DNA of 64,000 bases from Rhodospirillales bacterium. GTDB lineage: Bacteria > Pseudomonadota > Alphaproteobacteria > Rhodospirillales > Defluviicoccaceae. The DNA lies in assembly GCA_016712595.1 (NCBI GenBank), contig JADJQT010000001.1, positions 1,733,501 to 1,797,500 of the forward strand, given 5' to 3'. The notes under the pieces are model-generated. The model searched no databases and had not been told where the DNA came from. It saw only the letters and a program-made list of their open reading frames with translations. Shown here piece after piece: positions 54,660-63,019 of the stretch (position 1 is the first letter of the stretch; each line of letters begins with the position of its first letter). Made by a program: the position numbers and the translations under genes.

Positions 54660-55448
54660 TTAACGGGCAACGCTGGCACGTATCGGCATGCTCGCAGCTC
54701 CAATGCGCACAGGCGCGGCGCTGCCGGTCGCAATCGCTTGGATGAGCGGCAAGCAGCGGGCGGCCGGGTTACTGCGGCGCAGTCGCTCGAGTGCGGCGTC
54801 GGCGAGGGTGCTCTCCGATGATCGAACAGTTTCGGTCTGCACGCTCAGGCTGGGGTATTTATCTGCGGAGTTCTGTGGGAGCAGCAGCAGCGCGACCGCG
54901 AAAGGATCGACGAGTGGACGCTTCGCACGCAGAGGCTCAGGTGCGGGTAAGTCGCAAGCGACGAACAACACCGGCACGCGCTCGGTCCGGGCAGTAACGG
55001 CGGCTTCGAGCAGTCCCGCTGCGAAGGTATCGTCAAATGCCGATAAACTGACGGATGCTCCGCCGCTACCCGTGGCGATCGACCAATATCCCGCCGATGC
55101 ATTATGTACGGAATTATGAAACTGGGTTGGAGAGAGCGCGCGATCATCCGAGCACAGCGTGCGACACAGGTTATCGACGATGGAGAGCTCGCCGCTCGCC
55201 GACGCGAAAACGCATAATAGGTGGTCAACGTCGATGTCGTTGTCACTGAGGGCCTCTTCGCCGACCTGCAGCACCAATTTGGCGGCGGCGGTCGCGCGCC
55301 GTCGTTCTCCGGCCGCGAGCAGAGCCGGTGTCGGCGTTGCGACAGGTTGCGGCTGATAGGGGATACGACCTTGCAAGACAGGCAGGCTGCCAGGCCATCC
55401 GGACAAGCCCGGTCCCATCAGGCCCACACCACCAATAAATAGCGGCAT
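54660..55448 (-). CDS. beta-ketoacyl synthase chain-length-factor-like protein (first copy)
   Basis: 262 residues of the truncated ketosynthase family (Ketoacyl-synt_2). It keeps the half-fold around the usual nucleophile elbow but reads SVSLSAFDDTFAAGLLEAAV where active synthases have ACSSS, so the cysteine is replaced by Phe. It is therefore probably a non-catalytic partner of the ketosynthase just upstream, as the chain-length factor in aryl-polyene synthesis. ATG 55448 overlaps the ketosynthase stop (TAATG). Confidence 0.85.
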   Translation of the reverse strand: MPLFIGGVGLMGPGLSGWPGSLPVLQGRIPYQPQPVATPTPALLAAGERRRATAAAKLVLQVGEEALSDNDIDVDHLLCVFASASGELSIVDNLCRTLCSDDRALSPTQFHNSVHNASAGYWSIATGSGGASVSLSAFDDTFAAGLLEAAVTARTERVPVLFVACDLPAPEPLRAKRPLVDPFAVALLLLPQNSADKYPSLSVQTETVRSSESTLADAALERLRRSNPAARCLPLIQAIATGSAAPVRIGAASMPIRASVAR

Positions 55449-56764
55449 TAGCTGACGCGTCCGAAAACGAGCGAGCAGTTCGTTCCGCCGAAGCCGAAAG
55501 AGTTGCTGACGATGATGTTGACGGGCTGGGTTCGCGATTCGCGGACGATCGCGGCGCTGAGCTGTGAATCGACGTGGCGCGTGTTCAGCGACGCCGGGAT
55601 GAACCCCTCGCGCAGACACAGGCAGGAGAAAATTGCCTCGGTGATGCCGGCCGCGCCCAGCGTATGACCTGTCCATCCCTTTGTGGAACTGCACGGCGTT
55701 TCGGTTCCGAACACCGCCACGACGGCTCTGTCTTCGGCGCGATCGTTGAGCGGAGTCGCGGTGCCGTGAAGGTTGACGTAGTCGACCTGTTCCGCGCGCA
55801 ACCCGGCGCGGGCGAGCGCCTCGTTCATAGCGCGGATCGCGCCCCGTCCTTCAGGATGGGCCGCCGTCATGTGGTACGCATCGCTGCTCTCGCCGTAACC
55901 CAGAAACGCAAGGCCCAGCTCGCCGGCGCCAAGCCGTTCCATCAGGACGAAGCCGGCGGCTTCTCCCAGGCTCAAGCCATCACGCCCTGTGTCCCAAGGC
56001 CGGCATGGCTGCGGCGAGGTGAGTTCAAGAGCACGAAAGCCATAAAGCGTCGTAAGGCACAGACTGTCGACGCCGCCGACGACGCATGCATCGCACATTC
56101 CGGCACGGATGTAACGCGCGGCCGATGCGAATGCCTTCGCACTTGAGGAACAAGCCGTCGAAATCGCGAGAGCAGGGCCTTCCAGTTTAAGGAGCCGACG
56201 GGATAAATCGGCAGCCGAGAAAACGTTCTGAGTGCAGCGATAGTTGAAGTCGGCCGGGAGCTCGCCGGTGAGGGGATCACGCTCGGCGTAGGCACGTTCG
56301 GTCTCACCAATTCCAGACGTACTGGTGCCGATCAGCACGCCGATTCGCTCCGGACCGTAGCGTCGGACCGCCGCTTCGACTGCAACGGAAAAGTCGTCCT
56401 GCAACAGCGCGAGACGGACCAGCCGATTGTTGCGGCAATCATATTCGGCAAATGAGCCTTTGATTGCTTCGTGTTCCAGCCCTTCGATGCGGCCGATCCA
56501 GGTATCAATTTCGGCACGGGGGAAATCGCATGCGCGCAGTCCACTCGTCCCGCTGCATAACGCCGTCAGTGACGCCTGAAGCCCGCGACCGAGCGCGTTG
56601 ACAGTGGTAAACGCCGTGATCGCCATTGGTTCAGTTTCGATTGGCGTAAACACGGCCCGGCTCGTCGCGCGCGGTCGCAGATCGCCGTTGCTGGGGGCGG
56701 AAGGTGTCACGTTGTGCGCCTCGCTTGCAGGCACTGGGCGCCGGTGTTCGTCAAACACGGGCAT
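55448..56764 (-). CDS. beta-ketoacyl-ACP synthase (FabF/ApeO-type ketosynthase)
   Basis: Up to 438 residues. The thiolase-fold ketosynthase triad is present: Cys in AISTACSSSAKAF, His in NLHGTATPLND and His in KGWTGHTLGAAG, with a C-terminal SNSFGFGGTNCSLVF. It condenses malonyl-ACP with the growing chain. The conserved domain starts at MAITAFTTVNALG, so ATG 56626 is a serious alternative to ATG 56764; neither has a good Shine-Dalgarno. It follows the MMPL gene by 22 bases. Confidence 0.92.
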   Translation of the reverse strand: MPVFDEHRRPVPASEAHNVTPSAPSNGDLRPRATSRAVFTPIETEPMAITAFTTVNALGRGLQASLTALCSGTSGLRACDFPRAEIDTWIGRIEGLEHEAIKGSFAEYDCRNNRLVRLALLQDDFSVAVEAAVRRYGPERIGVLIGTSTSGIGETERAYAERDPLTGELPADFNYRCTQNVFSAADLSRRLLKLEGPALAISTACSSSAKAFASAARYIRAGMCDACVVGGVDSLCLTTLYGFRALELTSPQPCRPWDTGRDGLSLGEAAGFVLMERLGAGELGLAFLGYGESSDAYHMTAAHPEGRGAIRAMNEALARAGLRAEQVDYVNLHGTATPLNDRAEDRAVVAVFGTETPCSSTKGWTGHTLGAAGITEAIFSCLCLREGFIPASLNTRHVDSQLSAAIVRESRTQPVNIIVSNSFGFGGTNCSLVFGRVS

Positions 56765-56786
56765 GGGGCGAATGAGGATTTCTTAA

Positions 56787-59180
56787 TTAATCCAAGCGAC
56801 CGGGCGTTGCACGCTCCGCGCAGGCGCTGCTCGAGTTTTTGGATGACGATCCGACGCTGATGTGGCGTGGACGTGCAAGCAGAAAGGCGAGCAGAAAGTT
56901 CGCCGCGACGCCGATGGTTGCGGTCATGCCGATCGCTTGCAGCACCGGAATCGCTGACAGTGCCAGCAAACCGAATGAGGTCACCGTGGTGATGCAGCAC
57001 AATAACATCGCGTGTAGTGCGCGCGCGGCATAATCGGAATCGTCCTCCGGTTGGCTGAAAAAGATAGCGTAATCGATCGCGATGCCGGTCACGAGAAGCA
57101 GTGAGACGATGTGAAACAGGGTCAGGCCTTGATCGAGTACTCTCAGTACGGCGATTGTCAGCAAGAGCGACAAGAAAAGTGGCAGCAAGACGGAGCCCAT
57201 CCTAGACCATGATCTAAGGCCCAGCGCCAGCAGGATGACGATGACGCCGCCTCCGAAGGCGAGGTGCCAAAGCGCCTCCTCGCGGAATGTGTTGAGCAGG
57301 CGGTTGGTTTCCTGTCGCACGGCAAGGAAATGCACGCCGTCGATCGGCGTGCGATGGAACGCCGCAGCTATGGCATCGGCGTCGGTGACGTCGCGGAGCA
57401 TGATAAGTCCGCTCCAGCCGTTGTTCCGTGCAAAGGCGAGCGATCCGAGGAGATTGCCAAGCGGCGTATTCATGAGATCATCGCGCTGGACCAACGGGCC
57501 GGTTCGTGCCGCCTCGACGTCAGCGAGGAATGGCTCGAAGAGCCCCGGTTGGAATGGCAGGCCGGTGACAGCGCCCATCATCGCTGCGCGCAAGACATCA
57601 GGGATTGGCAACGCCGCTTGCCGGTTGCGCTGCACTGAACGGCTCGGCAGGAATTGCGACGGCGCGTCATAGCCCTGCGCGGCCCCTGCGGCGACTAGGT
57701 CATCGAGGATTGTCGCCGCCATTTCGCTTTTGCTCAGAACGTCGTCGAGATCCTCGCCGTGGATAACAACGAAGTGCCCGGCTTCCGGTGCGCCGAGATC
57801 GCTTCGCAGCTGCTGGTCGACCTCCAGCATGTCTCGCGGGATCGGGCTTAACGCCGCAATGTCGTTTTCCCAGCGTGGTGGGTGGATGGTGAGCAAGACC
57901 AGGACGGTAACACCTCCGGTGAGCGCTAACGGGCGGCTCCATCGCCAACGCGCGCGTAGCGCATACTGCAGCCATCTGGAAGGTTGTCTCGTTGCGGGAG
58001 CGTTCCAGCGTTCCGGTAGGAACGCTGGAAGAACCCAGCGGGTCACTGCCATCGCGGTGATTAAGCCTGATGCGGCGAATACGCCAAGCTGGGACAGTGC
58101 TGGGAAAGCTGGACTGATCAGCGCGAGATAACCGGTGGCGGTCAAGGTCACGCACAATCGCTGAAGTGGCGCGATTTGGCGAAGGCGCTGGCGGACTGAC
58201 TGATGGCCCCTTGCGAAACTCATCAAAATGATGGGGTAATCGACGCAGACGCCAAGCAGCGTGATGGCGAATCCAAAGGTAATGCCGTGAACGTAACCGA
58301 AGATCGCGTAGGTGACGGTGGCGCCAACCAGGATCGCCGAAATCAGGGGCAGCACGCTTAATACCACCGCGCGCGGCGCGCGATACGCGACCGACAGTAA
58401 ACAGACAATCAAAATGCTTGCAGCAAGACTCAATCGCTCGACGTCGCCGCGAATGCGATCTTGCGAGCTGACCGTGAGTACACTCGGTCCACCGAGCCGC
58501 AAAGACATCTTGCTCTCGCCGTTGATAGCCGTGAACTCCTTGCCTACTGCGGCGATCGCCGCCTTCTGACCGGGTACGTCGAATCCTGCGGCGCGGCTTT
58601 CTGCCAGCAGCACGGCCTGGTTGCCGTCGGGCGAAAACCACACGCCCGATCGGTTCATCGGCTGGTGCCGATCGGCGAGCCATAGGCGCAAAAGTGATTG
58701 CATTTCTGCCGTCGGGTCCTGTGGCAACAGGCGCTTCTCGACGATCGACATCGGCGAGCGCAGGACACGTAGTCCTTGCTGCAGCGCCGTTCGCAATCCG
58801 GCTTCTGTAAACCGTGCCGCCGAAACGCTCGGGCTGAGCAAGTAGCGATAGCCGAACAAGGCTTTTGCCTGCGCGTCGTCTCCAAGAACGGTGCCGTTGT
58901 CGACGCGGCTGAACAGACCCGTGGCGCGCAAGCGGCCGGCGAGCGCGGCGCTCGCGGCTGCGCGCTGGCCCTCGGTACCGCCCTCGATGCCGATGAAAAG
59001 CAAACGCCCCGATTGGCTCGCTTGAATTTCGTCTAGCAGCAGCACGGCCGGATCGTCGCGTGGCAGAAACCGGGTTATATCGAAAACGATCTCGACGCGC
59101 GTTACGACCAGCCAGGCGCAGATTGCAAGCCCGGCGAGCCAGACGACCAGCGCGAACCAGGCTCGAACGCGTCCAACCAT
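56787..59180 (-). CDS. MMPL-family exporter of the aryl-polyene-type cluster
   Basis: 797 residues with about 12 membrane helices in two repeats, each with an MMPL/RND core (ITLLGVCVDYPIILMSFARG in the first, LLVTGIAIDYAIFFSQPEDD in the second; both keep the membrane aspartate) and two periplasmic loops. The opening VTRVEIVFDITRFLPRDDPA is typical of the exporter in APE/xanthomonadin clusters. It is expected to move the polyene lipid to the outer leaflet or periplasm. Its ATG overlaps the LolA stop (TAATG). Confidence 0.9.
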   Translation of the reverse strand: MVGRVRAWFALVVWLAGLAICAWLVVTRVEIVFDITRFLPRDDPAVLLLDEIQASQSGRLLFIGIEGGTEGQRAAASAALAGRLRATGLFSRVDNGTVLGDDAQAKALFGYRYLLSPSVSAARFTEAGLRTALQQGLRVLRSPMSIVEKRLLPQDPTAEMQSLLRLWLADRHQPMNRSGVWFSPDGNQAVLLAESRAAGFDVPGQKAAIAAVGKEFTAINGESKMSLRLGGPSVLTVSSQDRIRGDVERLSLAASILIVCLLSVAYRAPRAVVLSVLPLISAILVGATVTYAIFGYVHGITFGFAITLLGVCVDYPIILMSFARGHQSVRQRLRQIAPLQRLCVTLTATGYLALISPAFPALSQLGVFAASGLITAMAVTRWVLPAFLPERWNAPATRQPSRWLQYALRARWRWSRPLALTGGVTVLVLLTIHPPRWENDIAALSPIPRDMLEVDQQLRSDLGAPEAGHFVVIHGEDLDDVLSKSEMAATILDDLVAAGAAQGYDAPSQFLPSRSVQRNRQAALPIPDVLRAAMMGAVTGLPFQPGLFEPFLADVEAARTGPLVQRDDLMNTPLGNLLGSLAFARNNGWSGLIMLRDVTDADAIAAAFHRTPIDGVHFLAVRQETNRLLNTFREEALWHLAFGGGVIVILLALGLRSWSRMGSVLLPLFLSLLLTIAVLRVLDQGLTLFHIVSLLLVTGIAIDYAIFFSQPEDDSDYAARALHAMLLCCITTVTSFGLLALSAIPVLQAIGMTATIGVAANFLLAFLLARPRHISVGSSSKNSSSACAERATPGRLD

Positions 59181-59755
59181 TATTCAATGTTGCTGATGGT
59201 TACGGTCATTATGCTGCGGTCACCGTTCGCTTCAATCGTCTCCACGCTGGCGATACGGTTGTCGCGACCGCGAATGACAACGCGGCTCAGGTGTCGCGCA
59301 ACCTCGCGCTGAAGCGGATCGAGAAGCAGAGTCCAGGCATCGGCGGCGCCTTCGAGACGGACGGAATAGAATTGTTTCAAACGGTCAAGATCGCCGGCCA
59401 TCGTCGAGCGGACGGCTTCAACCAGGGCCTGAAGGAAGGGATAGGACGGCAAGAAAACGCGTTCCTTTGTCTTTTCATTGTCGATCTGGAGCCACTCACC
59501 GTCGACTTCGAGAGTCTCGGACGTGGGGGTTACAGTTTGCCTGAGTAGATAATCCGGCGCCCTATAAGCGAGCTGGCCGCCGGTTTGCGTCGGCTGATCG
59601 AGGATTTCGAGGTGCTTTTCTTCCTGAAAGTAGGCGCGTTCGCTGCGAACCAAGGCCATGCTGGCCATGAGCTGCTCGATCTTCCAGGCCTGTGCAAGCG
59701 CGGAGTGCGACAGGGCGATACCGGCTACGGCTAGCAGAGCGCCTAGGAGCCTCAT
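59180..59755 (-). CDS. LolA-like outer-membrane lipoprotein carrier protein
   Basis: 191 residues. Signal peptide (RLLGALLAVAGIALSHSALA) followed by a LolA-type half-barrel: SERAYFQEEKHLEILDQPTQ, GQLAYRAPDYLLRQTVTP and YPFLQALVEAVRSTMAGD. LolA-like proteins are regular members of aryl-polyene clusters, presumably ferrying the lipid product across the periplasm. It overlaps the dehydratase stop by four bases (ATGA) and the exporter start by one. Confidence 0.88.
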   Translation of the reverse strand: MRLLGALLAVAGIALSHSALAQAWKIEQLMASMALVRSERAYFQEEKHLEILDQPTQTGGQLAYRAPDYLLRQTVTPTSETLEVDGEWLQIDNEKTKERVFLPSYPFLQALVEAVRSTMAGDLDRLKQFYSVRLEGAADAWTLLLDPLQREVARHLSRVVIRGRDNRIASVETIEANGDRSIMTVTISNIE

Positions 59756-60201
59756 CGTTGGTTGTCGCCGTCCGGGCGGTTGACGATGCTGATGCGGGCC
59801 GAGGCAATCAGCGTATTCCCCGCGTTGACGGAGCAGTCGTAGATCGCTCCGGTGGCATCGACGTGTATCAGATGCGCTGAAACCATCAGTCGGTCGTCTA
59901 CTTCGGCGAGATCGCGGACGGTAAGTGTCCCATGGCGGATTGCCGCCAAATATCCGGGCACGGCCGCTCGTCCCTGCTGCCGGGCGAGGAGCCCGCCATG
60001 AATGGCTGCCGCCTGTGCGCCATATTCGAGCGCGTTGAGCCCCTCCAGGCGGCCGTCCGAACGTAATGGATTGTCGGGTGCCCGATGCGAGTAGGTCACG
60101 CAGGTGATCGATACGTCATCCCACCGCAGGACGCCGTCGAGCAAGCACATAGCGCCAGCATGAGGGATCAGCGTAGCGATGCCGGCGCGATCGATCAGCA
60201 T
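59752..60201 (-). CDS. beta-hydroxyacyl-ACP dehydratase (hot-dog fold, ApeI/ApeP-like)
   Basis: 149 residues with the hot-dog fold pattern of FabZ/ApeP-type dehydratases: IPHAGAMCLLDGVLRWDDVS, then ALEYGAQAAAIHGGL on the central helix. It would remove water from 3-hydroxyacyl-ACP to leave the conjugated double bond. ATG 60201 overlaps the preceding gene by seven bases. Earlier in-frame starts lie within that gene. Confidence 0.87.
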   Translation of the reverse strand: MLIDRAGIATLIPHAGAMCLLDGVLRWDDVSITCVTYSHRAPDNPLRSDGRLEGLNALEYGAQAAAIHGGLLARQQGRAAVPGYLAAIRHGTLTVRDLAEVDDRLMVSAHLIHVDATGAIYDCSVNAGNTLIASARISIVNRPDGDNQR

Positions 60202-61001
60202 GGCCAATGCTTGACCATAAGCGAGCGGTCCGCAAGGTAGGGTAGGGCGACCGTGCCGGATTCGCCCCTCGCGAGCTGCTGCAATAGGGGCAGGCATCGC
60301 GCCGCCGGATTGCTAATGCGTAGATTTTCCAGTGCTTGGTTCGAGCACCGATCCTCATGGCGGCGAGCGACGATGTGGCATCGCCACCTGCCGAGACATC
60401 GCGCGTGAGGTTCGGTGCCAGGCAGCATCGCGGCGGCGAACGGTACGGTCACCGTTCGACTTCGATGCAGTGCGGCCGGCAGCGGAACGTTGATCACGAC
60501 CAACAGGATGAGTGCGTCATCGAGGCTGGCGGCGAACGCTTCGATGAGACCAGCGGCAAATGTTCCGTCGTAGGCGCCAACGCTGACGCTGACGCCCGCA
60601 GGACCACGGATGATCGCCCAGTAGCCTGCGGCTGCGTTGTGATCCACGCGCGAGAACTGGCGAGGGGAATCCATTGGTGCAGGCTCATCGATTTCCGTCA
60701 GGACGGCTTGCAAGGCTTCGGCGTTGCCTCTTGAACAGGCGAAGACGGCGCGAAGCGGAGAGTTCTCGGCGAGGCCGGCTTGTTCGAGGGCGCTCGCCGC
60801 AACGTGCAGTGCGAGACGCACGCTCGGTGTGATCCGCCGCCGCTCCGTCGCTGGCAAATGGAGGAGAGTCAATATCGGTAAGTCGTGTCCATGATAAGGC
60901 CGGATGCCCTGCAGCACCGGTGCGGCTGCGGGCCAGTCGGCAAGGCCGGCAGCACAGATTGCCACCGCACGGACGAACAGGGCTCTCTTCACGACCGTCA
61001 T
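60195..61001 (-). CDS. beta-ketoacyl synthase chain-length-factor-like protein (second copy)
   Basis: 268 residues, same Ketoacyl-synt_2 type as the gene at 54.7 kb. The nucleophile-elbow segment reads SVSVGAYDGTFAAGLIEAFA, with Tyr in place of Cys, so it cannot act as a normal ketosynthase. Shared blocks with the first copy include NAAAGYWAI versus NASAGYWSI and NPAARCLPL near both C-termini, which shows they are paralogues. It stands between the YdcF gene (45 bases) and the dehydratase (overlap). Confidence 0.8.
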   Translation of the reverse strand: MTVVKRALFVRAVAICAAGLADWPAAAPVLQGIRPYHGHDLPILTLLHLPATERRRITPSVRLALHVAASALEQAGLAENSPLRAVFACSRGNAEALQAVLTEIDEPAPMDSPRQFSRVDHNAAAGYWAIIRGPAGVSVSVGAYDGTFAAGLIEAFAASLDDALILLVVINVPLPAALHRSRTVTVPFAAAMLPGTEPHARCLGRWRCHIVARRHEDRCSNQALENLRISNPAARCLPLLQQLARGESGTVALPYLADRSLMVKHWPC

Positions 61002-61046
61002 TGTAGCGAGTTTTGGATGATCGCCTTGACAAGCGCAAGGGAGGCA

Positions 61047-61727
61047 TCAGGAAATTCGCGCAAGGCTGCGGCGATTGTTGGTCCACTGCGACCAGATTTT
61101 GCCGATCTTATACCAATGCAGAAAGTATCCCTCGCGGATGAGTTGCATCGCCGAAACGAAGCCGCCGCTCCAGCATTCCTCGGCGGCACATAACACCGGT
61201 CGTAGATTCAGTCCGAGCGCGAGCGCCTTGCTACGAGCCAGATGATCACGGCTGGTGATCAGGGCCAGCGGGAAGTCGCCGCGCTTTTCTAGCAGCGCGC
61301 GGGCGTAGTGCAGGTTCTCAAGCGTGTGGGTCGAGCGGTCCTCGATGCAGATCCGCGCCGCCGGGATGCCGTCTGCGATCAGGAAGAGTCTCCCTTGTTC
61401 CGCCTCACTGATCGATGCCCCTCCGGTCCGGCCGCCGAGGATCAGGATCGTTGCGTCACCGCTTACTCGAAAGAGTTCCGCGGCACGCCGGAGCCGCTGG
61501 GCATAGCCTGCGGTCACGGCATTGTCTTGCAACCTCATGCCGAGGACGACTAGAAGGTCCGGTGGATCGATCTCGACCGGGGCTGAACGAGCAACGTTCC
61601 ATACCGTGCCAACGTTCCAGAGAAGGCTGGCGCCACAAGTGCCGATGATCACCAGATTGGACAGCAGAAGTGTCACCAGGCCGTCGGCGCCGATCATCGC
61701 CAGACGCGTGGTGCTACGTTCGTTCAT
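61047..61727 (-). CDS. YdcF/SanA-family (DUF218) membrane protein
   Basis: About 226 residues. An N-terminal membrane helix (about 12-38) precedes a DUF218 domain: DLLVVLGMRLQDN, ILGGRTGGASISEAEQGR, EDRSTHTLENLHYARALLEK and LITSRDHLARSKALALGL. Family members affect envelope permeability or polysaccharide traits; their chemistry is not settled. Its start overlaps the end of the acyltransferase gene by 14 bases (ATG 61727, or ATG 61736). It is not a usual aryl-polyene cluster gene, though the overlap makes it part of this operon. Confidence 0.82.
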   Translation of the reverse strand: MNERSTTRLAMIGADGLVTLLLSNLVIIGTCGASLLWNVGTVWNVARSAPVEIDPPDLLVVLGMRLQDNAVTAGYAQRLRRAAELFRVSGDATILILGGRTGGASISEAEQGRLFLIADGIPAARICIEDRSTHTLENLHYARALLEKRGDFPLALITSRDHLARSKALALGLNLRPVLCAAEECWSGGFVSAMQLIREGYFLHWYKIGKIWSQWTNNRRSLARIS

Positions 61728-62625
61728 CACGGCGCTCATCTGCCCAGAAGTCAAAAAAATTGAACCAGTTATAGGGTGACAGGCGGGTATGCCAAGCTAA
61801 TCTGTCGGCATAAACTTGTAGCCAGGGGGCGATTTCTTTGGCGCTTCGCCCTGTCGCCGTTGAAATGCTATCGGCCAGCGGCTCGAAGTAGATATCGTAG
61901 CGATTCCCGCCGCGATAAAGACTGAAGGCCAGGATGACTCGGCATCCCAGGGCCGATGCTATCATCAGCGGGCCAACCGGAAAAGCGGCTGGTCTACCGA
62001 GAAAGGCGCAGGCAATCGCCCGGTCGTTGCGAACGACACGGTCTCCCAGGACACCAACCAAGAATCCCTGATCAAGTGCTTCCTTGACCGCGAGCAGTGT
62101 TCCTACGCCCTGAATGGGGATGATCGAATCTACCATTTGTGGGTTGAGGGCGTTGGTGAATCGCGTCATTGCACTGTTATGATCAACATTCATCAGCACC
62201 TTGACCGGGAGCTGTCGTCCGGTAATGCCCATGGCACGCAGGACCTCGAAGCTGCCAAGGTGTGCGCTCAACAGCAGCGCGCCGCTGCCGCTGGCGACCT
62301 GATCGAGGATTATCGCGCCGTTATGCACGCGGATATCGAAACGCTCGAACTGACCCGTCAGCAGAAACACGCGATCAAGAATAGTGCTGGCGAAGCAATG
62401 GATATGGCGCAGTATGCTGGTCCAGCCGGGCTCGCGTCTCAGGATGCGCCGGAGGTACCGACGCGAGGCCCGCCGTACGTCGCCCGCGGTCAGCAGGAAA
62501 TAGAGAGAAATCGGATAAAGCAGCGCGCGCGCGCTGCGACGACCGATACGGGTGCCAATCCAATGAATGATCGACAGGGCGCCCGTAGAGCCCCGTTCCG
62601 GTTGGCGTTGCCAAGCTTGGCTCAC
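61714..62625 (-). CDS. LpxL/HtrB-like lipid acyltransferase
   Basis: 303 residues of the lysophospholipid/lipid A acyltransferase family. The catalytic HX4E motif is SAHLGSFEVLRAM, followed by QGVGTLLAVKEALDQGFLVG and GDRVVRNDRAIACAFLGRPA, as in LpxL-like proteins. A hydrophobic N-terminal segment anchors it. Acyltransferases of this kind in APE/xanthomonadin clusters are thought to attach the polyene acyl chain to a lipid acceptor. Start GTG 62625. It lies 82 bases after the ACP gene. Confidence 0.88.
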   Translation of the reverse strand: MSQAWQRQPERGSTGALSIIHWIGTRIGRRSARALLYPISLYFLLTAGDVRRASRRYLRRILRREPGWTSILRHIHCFASTILDRVFLLTGQFERFDIRVHNGAIILDQVASGSGALLLSAHLGSFEVLRAMGITGRQLPVKVLMNVDHNSAMTRFTNALNPQMVDSIIPIQGVGTLLAVKEALDQGFLVGVLGDRVVRNDRAIACAFLGRPAAFPVGPLMIASALGCRVILAFSLYRGGNRYDIYFEPLADSISTATGRSAKEIAPWLQVYADRLAWHTRLSPYNWFNFFDFWADERRDERT

Positions 62626-62707
62626 CGTAACGTCGCAGATATCCGCTGCCGCCTAGCACTGTCAGACACCCTCCCCGTACCGCGGGGTCGCGGGGCGCAG
62701 CTCGATG

Positions 62708-62979
62708 TCATTGTTTCACTCGGTTTATCTCGATGTGCTTGCACAGATCGCGCAACGACGCAAAAATCTTGGTGTTGTTGGCGTCGTCCGATCGTAACTG
62801 AAAGCCATATCTCTTTGTTATCGCCAATGCCAGTTCGAGCGCATCAAGGAATCGAGCCCCAAGCCGTCACCGAACAGCGGCTGCTGCGGTGCGATGTCTT
62901 CCGCAGTCATGTCCGGAAGATCAAGCGTGCTGATTAACAGAGTGGCGACTTCCAGTTCAAGGGCCGATAGATCGTGCAT
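62708..62979 (-). pseudogene. acyl carrier protein of the aryl-polyene-type cluster, frameshifted
   Basis: From ATG 62979 the frame reads MHDLSALELEVATLLISTLD and reaches the 4'-phosphopantetheine site GDGLGLDSL, then falls into MRSNWHWR and stops (62818). Adding one G between 62844 and 62845 (TTGATG to TTGGATG) restores a normal ACP helix: DSLDALELALAITKRYG and a C-terminus to the TGA at 62708-62710, total about 90 residues. The lesion is one missing base directly after the modified serine. It is either a true frameshift or a sequence error. As first gene of the operon it would supply the carrier for polyene synthesis. Confidence 0.83.
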
Positions 62980-63019
62980 GATTCTCGATACTCGTACGGG
63001 TCTCGGTTGTCGTTGAGCA

